Assembly: GCA_964572725.1 (NCBI GenBank)
Contig: CAZNFW010000011.1
Span: 1-64,000 of the forward strand
Reading direction: 5' to 3'
Source of the DNA: Rosettibacter sp964572725
GTDB lineage: Bacteria > Bacteroidota > Ignavibacteria > Ignavibacteriales > Melioribacteraceae
DNA length: 64,000 nucleotides
Positions 57,866 through 64,000 of this stretch are shown here, one piece after another. Positions within the stretch are counted from its first letter, which is position 1, and each line of letters opens with the position of its first letter. Both the position numbers and the translations under genes were made by a program. The notes beneath the pieces are model-generated. The model did not search any database. It was not told where the DNA came from and saw nothing but the letters and a program-made list of their open reading frames with translations.

Positions 57866-60172
57866 TTATTCTACAGTTAAAATGGTCTTAAGTAAATCTT
57901 CATCTCTTGATGAATTACCCACCATAATTTCAAATTCACCTGGCTCTACTATGTATTGCATATCAATGTTTGTAAATGAAAGAAGTTCCGGCGTTATATC
58001 GAATATTATGGTTTTCGATTCACCCGGATGCAACTTAACTTTTTTAAATCCTTTTAATTCTTTTACGGGTCTTGTTACAGAACTAAACAAATCTCTTATG
58101 TATAATTGAACTACTTCTTCACCATCCAAATTTCCAACATTCTGAACAACAACAGATAATTGAGTTGTTTCACCAAGTTTAATTTTATCTTTAGTCAGTC
58201 TGTGATTAATGAATTTGAAATTTGTATAACTCAATCCAAATCCAAATGGGAATAAAGGAGTTACATCATCAAACAAATATCCTCTTCTTGCTGATGGTTT
58301 ATAGTTATAATAACAGGGGATATGCCCTGCAGATCTTGGAATTGAAATTGGCAGTTTACCGCTTGGATTATAATCACCAAACAATACATCAGCTACTGCT
58401 TTCCCTGTTTCCTGACCAAGGTACCAGCATTCAAGAATTGCATGTACATTTTCTTTAATAAAATTAATTGAATTTGGCCTGCCATTAAAGAGAAGCACAA
58501 CTACAGGTTTACCTAATTTAAGTATTTCTTCAACTAATTTATTTTGTCTTCCGATAAGGTCTATATTAGGTCTATCGCCAAGATGAGTTTTACTCCATGC
58601 TTCTCTTGATGTTTGCTCGTTGCCTCCAATTGCAAGCACAACTACATCGGTCTTCTTTGCAACCTCAATTGCTTCCTTAATAAGTAATTCATCATCTTCG
58701 GGTTTTGGTAAAACTACTTCATCTTCATTCCATGAACCGCCAATTGAAATTTTACATCCCTCACTATAAAGCACTTCTATATTATGAGCTTTTTCTTTTA
58801 TTCCTTGATATACTGATGTATAAAATTTTGGTGTACCGTGATATCCTCCAAGTAAAACTCTATCAGCATTTGGTCCAATTACTGCTAAACTTTTAATATT
58901 TTTTAGTGGAAGAATATTATTCTCATTTTTCAGCAATACTATTGTTTCTCTTGCAGCTTGTAAAGCTAATTCTCTGTCTTTAATTAGTTTTTCTTCAAAC
59001 TGATTATTGGTTGTTTGAATGTATGGATTATCAAATAAACCGAGCTGAAATTTATATCTTAGCATGGGTTCAATTAATTCATCGATATCAGATTCTTTAA
59101 TTATTCCACTTTTAACTAATTCAACAAGATTCAAATAACAATCAGGATTTGGAAATTCGATATTTACGCCGGCTTCTACTGCAAGTTTTGCTGCTTCTGC
59201 TTTGTCTTTTGCCACCGAGTGGCTTAATGCTTCTTCTCGAATATTTAACTCTTTAATTGCATAATAATCAGAAACAACATAACCTTTAAAGTTCCATTCA
59301 TTCCTCAGTACTTTTTTCAATAACCATTTATTGGCATGAGAAGGAACACCATCAATTTCATTATAAGAAGCCATTACGCTAACAGCATTAGCTTTTTTAA
59401 TTGCTTCTTTAAATGGATATAAAAACACATCTCTTAACAGTCTCTCAGAAAAATTTGCTGGGGCACAATTTATTCCAGATTCAGGTTGACCGTGTGCAGC
59501 AAAATGTTTTAATGTAGCAATAACTTTGTTTTGTACATCGAATTTTCCATCTCCCTGCAAGCCCTTAACAGCAGCAATTCCCATTTGAGCAACTAAATAT
59601 GGGTCTTCACCAAATGTTTCTTCTACTCGTCCCCATCTTGGGTCTCGTGCTACATCTAAAACAGGTGTTAAAGCTTGATGAGCCCCTCTTGTTCTTGCAT
59701 CTTCAGCAATTGCTGAAAAAATTTTCTCTACCAATTTTGTGTTGAATGTAGAAGCTAAACCAATAGGCACAGGATAGCTTGTGGCTTCTTTGGCAGCTAA
59801 GCCATGAAGACATTCTTCATGAAAAATTACAGGAATACCCAATCTTGTTTCTTCAACAAAAAACTTTTGCAGAGTATTTGCCAGTTCTACCATTTCAGTC
59901 GGATTTAAACCACCATTTGTATCACTCAATCTTGCAATCTGTCCAATTCCATTACTAAGATGTTTTCTTATTTTTTCCAAACTAAAATTTCCGTTCTCGT
60001 CATAAAAAATTGTTTTTTTATCTTCCCATATGCATAACATCTGAGCGACTTTTTCTTCCAGAGTCATTCTCTTAATCAAATCAGCAGTTCTTTTTTCAGG
60101 TGAGAGTTTTGGATTTTTATAATCAACCAATATTTCTGATTCTATTTGTTTATTATTCGATAATTGTTCCAT
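57866..60172 (-). CDS. GH3 beta-glucosidase/xylosidase-type enzyme without signal peptide
   Basis: 768 residues; no signal peptide, so probably cytoplasmic. GH3 N-terminal barrel with VDLAR-like LTPVLDVARDPRWGRVEETF, HFAAHGQPESG and the nucleophile Asp302 in GYVVSDYYAIKEL. The (alpha/beta)6-sandwich domain spans ~380-620 (IVLLKNENNILPLKNIKSLA, VIGPNADRVLLGGYHGTP). A C-terminal FnIII-like domain (PVKELKGFKKVKLHPGESKT, IIFDITPELLSF) completes the barley-type layout. It would hydrolyse xylo- or gluco-oligosaccharides imported by the receptor. An AAAGGGG site precedes ATG 60172. It is the first gene of the locus, with its own divergent upstream region. Confidence 0.92.
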   Translation of the reverse strand: MEQLSNNKQIESEILVDYKNPKLSPEKRTADLIKRMTLEEKVAQMLCIWEDKKTIFYDENGNFSLEKIRKHLSNGIGQIARLSDTNGGLNPTEMVELANTLQKFFVEETRLGIPVIFHEECLHGLAAKEATSYPVPIGLASTFNTKLVEKIFSAIAEDARTRGAHQALTPVLDVARDPRWGRVEETFGEDPYLVAQMGIAAVKGLQGDGKFDVQNKVIATLKHFAAHGQPESGINCAPANFSERLLRDVFLYPFKEAIKKANAVSVMASYNEIDGVPSHANKWLLKKVLRNEWNFKGYVVSDYYAIKELNIREEALSHSVAKDKAEAAKLAVEAGVNIEFPNPDCYLNLVELVKSGIIKESDIDELIEPMLRYKFQLGLFDNPYIQTTNNQFEEKLIKDRELALQAARETIVLLKNENNILPLKNIKSLAVIGPNADRVLLGGYHGTPKFYTSVYQGIKEKAHNIEVLYSEGCKISIGGSWNEDEVVLPKPEDDELLIKEAIEVAKKTDVVVLAIGGNEQTSREAWSKTHLGDRPNIDLIGRQNKLVEEILKLGKPVVVLLFNGRPNSINFIKENVHAILECWYLGQETGKAVADVLFGDYNPSGKLPISIPRSAGHIPCYYNYKPSARRGYLFDDVTPLFPFGFGLSYTNFKFINHRLTKDKIKLGETTQLSVVVQNVGNLDGEEVVQLYIRDLFSSVTRPVKELKGFKKVKLHPGESKTIIFDITPELLSFTNIDMQYIVEPGEFEIMVGNSSRDEDLLKTILTVE

Positions 60173-60503
60173 TAATTATACCCCTTTATTTACAAATACA
60201 TAATTTTCTAGTAACAGATTAGAATGATATTTGGTATAGTTGACTTGTTTAATAAATTCGCAATAATTATTCATCAGGTTCTGAATTATCCCATTATCAG
60301 TTCAAAATTAATTATACCGTTTCAATAATACAAGAAATATTTTTTTTTATCAATAATTTTAAAATCGATTTTTAGAAAACGGACTCTTTGTAAAGTAATC
60401 TGGATTTATTCAATTATTCACTTTCAAAAAAATTGCTTTTTAATTAATTGTGACGACTTTATTATCTTTTCAATCATATTAAATACAATTTTATAAAAAT
60501 GCC
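60173..60503. promoter_or_regulatory. Divergent promoter region between GH3 and ysxC
   Basis: 331 AT-rich bases with no gene. On the minus strand the segment 60303-60334 reads CTTG-N20-TAATTTTG, close to the Bacteroidota promoter form TTTG-N19..21-TANNTTTG, and would drive GH3. The same stretch also shows TATAAT. No clear signal for ysxC or repeat was seen. The promoter call is by pattern only. Confidence 0.35.
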
Positions 60504-61088
60504 ATGAAGAAAATTGAATTCCTAAAGTCAGTTTATAAATTTGATGAATTACCAAAACGAGAACTTCCAACAATCATTTTATGCGGCAGGTCTAATGTTG
60601 GTAAATCTTCATTTATTAATTCAATTTTTTCACCCTTGAAAGTAGCAAAAACAAGTTCTACACCAGGCAAAACACGATCTTTAAATTATTATCTCGTAGA
60701 AGATAAATTTTATATAGTAGATTTACCGGGATTTGGATATGCAAAAGTACCTCGGGATGAAAGGATTGAATGGCAAAAGTTAATTGAATCTTTTATTGAT
60801 CAGAATAAAAACATTGTATTGGCATTTCATTTAATTGACAGCAGATATGAACCTATGCCTCTTGATTTTATCTTAAATGAGTATCTGAGAAGTAAAAACA
60901 TTCCTTATTATGTCATATTCAACAAAATTGATAAACTAAAACAATCAGAAATTTCTTTATTGAAAAAAAATATCAATAACTTTTTCCCTGAATTAATACT
61001 TGGCACAAATGCATTTTTATATTCATCGCTGAAGAATACTGGCAAAAAAGAGATTGTAAAACTTCTTTCAAAGTTGATGCTTTCATGA
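60504..61088 (+). CDS. ysxC: Ribosome-biogenesis GTP-binding protein YsxC/EngB
   Basis: 194 residues, standard for EngB. G1 GRSNVGKSSFINSIF, G2 TSSTPGKTRSLNYYLVED, G3 DLPGFGYAKVPRDERIEWQK, G4 VIFNKIDKLKQSE and G5 around LYSSLKNTGKKEIV. This GTPase assists late assembly of the 50S subunit and is generally essential. It opens the plus-strand cluster, 68 bases before the GAF-domain gene. No SD-like site stands before ATG 60504 beyond weak purines. Confidence 0.96.
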   Translation: MKKIEFLKSVYKFDELPKRELPTIILCGRSNVGKSSFINSIFSPLKVAKTSSTPGKTRSLNYYLVEDKFYIVDLPGFGYAKVPRDERIEWQKLIESFIDQNKNIVLAFHLIDSRYEPMPLDFILNEYLRSKNIPYYVIFNKIDKLKQSEISLLKKNINNFFPELILGTNAFLYSSLKNTGKKEIVKLLSKLMLS

Positions 61089-61156
61089 AAAATTCACAAA
61101 ACTTTATTATTATTGAATGAAATTTTGAATTAATTATTTGAATTAACTGGTGAAAG

Positions 61157-63019
61157 ATGGGATTATCCGATAAATATCGAAAAAGATTATTAATTTTTAT
61201 TTTTATTCCCATCTTAATAGTCATTCCTTTTTTAACAGATGATACTCTTCTAAAAATTATTTCTGGAGTTATACTTTTAATTTATGTTGGCTTTATAATT
61301 TTTTTAAGAGATACAAAATCAGAAACTACTGAATATGAAAAATCAGATGAGAGTTCATCGAAAATAAATGAGACAAGACCTGCTTACGAACCTGACGAAG
61401 GTGAAGAATTTAAAATCATTTCACCAGTAAAAAACATTGAAGTAATTACTGCAGAAAATTTTACACCTTCATTATCAAGAAGCAGCAAGGATTTTTTCAA
61501 GCCTCCTGATTTTAAAGAAAACTTTGATAAAATTGTTCGCGAAGAATTACCAAAAGATGTAAGTCAGGATGAACAATTTGGTTTTGTATTGGAAAAAATA
61601 TTAAGTGTGGTTAAAGATGCATTCATGGCACATACAGCTGCATTTTTCTGGTACAACAAAAACAGAAAAAGACTTACTCTTGAAAGATATATCTCAAGCT
61701 CATCCCAGATAACCAAACAAAAATTTGATTTAGAAGATGATATACTTGGAAAAATCGTTCAAAAAGAAGAACCAGAAATTTTAACTGACATTTCTCCAAA
61801 TGCAGAAGCTGATGTTATTCGCTATTACAGTGCCCCACAAGGAATAAAGAGTTTCGTGGGAGTACCTTTGTTCTATGGAAAAAATTTAACCGGCATTTTA
61901 GTTCTTGATTCAAAAGTTAATGATGCATTTGGAATAGAACAAATTTATTCACTCGGAAAAATTGTTAGAATTATATCTGTAATAATCAGTCTATTTGAAG
62001 AAAAATTTTCTGAAACACAGGCAGAACAAAGACTCAAAGCATTAATTGGGATTCTTGGCACTGATAAAAAATTTGATAACGAAGCCGACATTTATTCTGC
62101 ACTCGACAATTCAATGAAAGACTTACTTGATTGGGATGTTTTCACATTCGTTGCTTACAATCCTATAGAACAAAAATTCAAAACAGCAAGAATCATAAAC
62201 AAAACTTCACTCAAATATGCTGGAGAAAATCTTGAAGTTGAATTAAGCGGAACTCTTGTAGGAAAAGCCATATTAAGTTTTACTCCCGTAAAAATTGATG
62301 ATACTTCGAGTATTGACATCCCAAGATTTTCGAAAAATGAAGATGTTAGTTTTGATGGTTCATTTCTTGCAATTCCGCTTGTTTATGACGACCAAAATTA
62401 TGGCGTTCTTTGTTTTGAGAGTCTTAAAAAAAATATTTACACAAATAATGAAGTAACATTTATAAAAAATGCCACAAAGTTTTTTGCATTTATTCTTCAT
62501 TCATATTCTACAATAAATATTTTAAAAAATCTTTTAACATACGACATTGAAACAAAGGCTCTGAATTACGATGCATTTATTGAAAGATTAACAATAGACC
62601 TTGTAAGAAGCAAAGAATTAAATTTGCCTGGAGCTTTAGCTTTAATAAAAATTGATGAATTTCTCGAACAAGAATCATTGTTTGACGGCAATCCTTTCCC
62701 TAAAGTCTTAAAAGCAATATCACAAATGATAAAAGATGAAATGACACCAATGAATTTGTGGGGCAGATTGGATGAAAGAATTTTCGCTGTTTACTTTTTC
62801 AATACAACACCGAAAGATGTATTCTTATGGGCAGAAAAATTAAGGATTAAAATTGCACGAAAACCCATTGCAGTTGTTTCCCGTCAAACTACTTTTACAG
62901 TTTCAATTGGGGTTGCTGCTACTACAAATAAAACAGATGTTAAAGAAATTCTTTATAATGCAGATCTTGCTCTTAAAAAAGCTCTCGAAAAGGGAGGCAA
63001 TACAGTCAAAAGCATTTAA
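61157..63019 (+). CDS. Membrane GAF-GAF-degenerate-GGDEF protein
   Basis: 620 residues. Two N-terminal transmembrane helices (~11-26 and ~32-49) are followed by an acidic linker (to ~120), a GAF domain (~130-275; AHTAAFFWYNKNRKRLTLER, SFVGVPLFYGKNLTGILVLD), a second GAF-like domain (~295-460; DWDVFTFVAYNPIEQKFKTA, FLAIPLVYDDQNYGVLCFES) and a GGDEF-like fold (~465-620). The GGDEF signature is replaced by GRLDERIFAV at 536-545 and the end is FTVSIGVAATTNKTD, so the diguanylate cyclase active site is degenerate. It may bind rather than make a nucleotide, or act by protein contact. A GGTGAAAG site precedes ATG 61157. Confidence 0.85.
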   Translation: MGLSDKYRKRLLIFIFIPILIVIPFLTDDTLLKIISGVILLIYVGFIIFLRDTKSETTEYEKSDESSSKINETRPAYEPDEGEEFKIISPVKNIEVITAENFTPSLSRSSKDFFKPPDFKENFDKIVREELPKDVSQDEQFGFVLEKILSVVKDAFMAHTAAFFWYNKNRKRLTLERYISSSSQITKQKFDLEDDILGKIVQKEEPEILTDISPNAEADVIRYYSAPQGIKSFVGVPLFYGKNLTGILVLDSKVNDAFGIEQIYSLGKIVRIISVIISLFEEKFSETQAEQRLKALIGILGTDKKFDNEADIYSALDNSMKDLLDWDVFTFVAYNPIEQKFKTARIINKTSLKYAGENLEVELSGTLVGKAILSFTPVKIDDTSSIDIPRFSKNEDVSFDGSFLAIPLVYDDQNYGVLCFESLKKNIYTNNEVTFIKNATKFFAFILHSYSTINILKNLLTYDIETKALNYDAFIERLTIDLVRSKELNLPGALALIKIDEFLEQESLFDGNPFPKVLKAISQMIKDEMTPMNLWGRLDERIFAVYFFNTTPKDVFLWAEKLRIKIARKPIAVVSRQTTFTVSIGVAATTNKTDVKEILYNADLALKKALEKGGNTVKSI

Positions 63020-63028
63020 TGAGATTGT

Positions 63029-64000
63029 GTGAATAACTTTATAGTAATCATACTTGATGGATTGGGCATAGGCGAATTGCCTGATGCTTATAAATATAAC
63101 GACAAAGGAAGCAATACTTTATCGAATATGGCAGAATTTGTTGGAGGGATTAATCTGCCAAATCTCGAAAAACTTGGTCTTGGAAATATTGAACCTATCA
63201 AAGGCATTTTACCTCAAGATAATCCATTAGCATCATTTGGGAAAATGATTGAAGTGTCTGCTGGTAAAGATTCTACTACAGGACATTGGGAAATAGGAGG
63301 CTTAAAAATTGAAAAACCTTTCCCTCTTTTCCCAAATGGATTTCCAAAAGATTTAATTGACAAATTTATAAAAGAAACAAATATTGAAGGAGTTCTTGGG
63401 AATATTCCAGCCTCGGGTACAGAAATTATAATGCGGCTTGGAGATGAGCATGTTAGAACAAAATTTCCAATCGTTTATACTTCTGCCGATTCAGTCTTTC
63501 AAATTGCCGCACATGAAGATATTATTCCTGTTAACAGATTGTATGAAATTTGTGAAATTGCAAGAACAAAAGTACTGACAGGCCCAAACGCTGTAGCAAG
63601 AGTAATTGCGAGACCATTTGTAGGAACATCAAATAATTATCAAAGAACAACTAGCAGAAAAGATTTTTCATTAGACCCATTTGACAATACAATCTTAGAT
63701 TTTCTTTATAATGAAAAAATACAAACAATTGCAATTGGTAAAATTAATGACCTATTTAATTATCGTGGAATAAAAGTACAGATTAAAACCAAATCAAATT
63801 CTGAAGGAATTGAAAAAATTATTCTTACAACAAAAGAAGTATCACACTCATTAATATTTGCTAATCTTGTAGATTTTGATGTTTACTATGGTCACAGAAA
63901 TGACCCCTACGGCTTTGCTAATGCACTCAAAGAATTTGATTATTTTATACCAAATATATTAGAAAATTTAGATGAAACAGATGCATTAATAATAACTGCA
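63029..64000 (+). CDS. deoB: Phosphopentomutase, 3' end outside window
   Basis: 324 codons without a stop from GTG 63029 to the window end, ten bases after the preceding stop with a GAGATT-like site. Metal and catalytic motifs of the alkaline-phosphatase-superfamily phosphopentomutases are present: IILDGLGIGELPDA at the start, SAGKDSTTGHWEIGG (phosphorylated Thr) and NVLDF-type VDFDVYYGHRNDPYGFANAL. It interconverts ribose-1- and ribose-5-phosphate in nucleoside use. The last one or two metal ligands (DHG motif) lie beyond the end. The size is consistent with a ~390-residue full protein. Confidence 0.93.
   Translation, partial: MNNFIVIILDGLGIGELPDAYKYNDKGSNTLSNMAEFVGGINLPNLEKLGLGNIEPIKGILPQDNPLASFGKMIEVSAGKDSTTGHWEIGGLKIEKPFPLFPNGFPKDLIDKFIKETNIEGVLGNIPASGTEIIMRLGDEHVRTKFPIVYTSADSVFQIAAHEDIIPVNRLYEICEIARTKVLTGPNAVARVIARPFVGTSNNYQRTTSRKDFSLDPFDNTILDFLYNEKIQTIAIGKINDLFNYRGIKVQIKTKSNSEGIEKIILTTKEVSHSLIFANLVDFDVYYGHRNDPYGFANALKEFDYFIPNILENLDETDALIITA

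Overview
The window is low in G+C (about 30% by eye, not counted) and reads as chromosomal DNA from a Bacteroidota/Ignavibacteria-type bacterium, most likely an ignavibacterium (Ignavibacterium/Melioribacter/Rosettibacter-like). The main grounds are the repeated C-terminal secretion domains with an NYPNPFNP-type start and a GxYFYxLxAG-type end. Supporting grounds are a complete Bat aerotolerance gene order, a BshB1 bacillithiol deacetylase, and a large secreted xylan-degrading gene set served by a TonB-dependent receptor. The species assignment is inference. No tRNA, rRNA, CRISPR array, phage or transposase gene was recognised.

Layout. 1-6426 (minus): a Bat operon in the order moxR, DUF58, membrane protein, batA, batB, batC (TPR), batD, with batD cut by the window edge. 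6559-11977: rRNA methyltransferase RlmI, a short RecQ helicase, a secreted GH51 arabinofuranosidase and a C-terminal J-domain protein. 12107-18586 (plus): a TetR-controlled tripartite RND efflux operon ending in a small PII-like gene. 18596-26931: stress and metabolism genes, namely CDGSH, DUF302, a frameshifted anion symporter, a beta-hydroxyacid dehydrogenase, bshB1, gatB, a RmlD-like reductase, nfo and a DUF1460 protein. 26950-33906 (minus): dnaB, uracil-DNA glycosylase, rpoZ-gmk-yicC, an Omp85/BamA-like protein and a YkuD protein that lacks its catalytic cysteine. 34033-40554: malic enzyme (minus), then a plus-strand add, small unknown gene, hutU, serA-like cluster, followed by an intergenic region full of degenerate repeats.

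41075-60172 (minus) is the accessory centrepiece, a probable (arabino/glucurono)xylan utilisation locus. In transcription order it holds a GH3 glycosidase without a signal peptide, a TonB-dependent receptor, a secreted beta-helix protein, a 1,270-residue modular protein made of four tandem 240-260-residue units, GH10 xylanase, GH2, GH30 and a NodB-type deacetylase. No SusD-like gene is present. Extracellular GH10, GH30 and the deacetylase would cut and deacetylate xylan, the modular and beta-helix proteins may bind or process it, the receptor would import oligosaccharides, and GH2 and GH3 would finish them. The distant GH51 would remove arabinose side chains. A 14-base run of N interrupts the modular gene.

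60504-64000 (plus): the essential GTPase ysxC, a membrane GAF-GAF-degenerate-GGDEF protein, and deoB, cut by the window end. The most interesting items are the SusD-less xylan locus with its unrecognised tandem-module protein, a GH30 enzyme with a sorting-like domain in front of its catalytic domain, the cysteine-less YkuD protein, and the single-base frameshift in the symporter gene.
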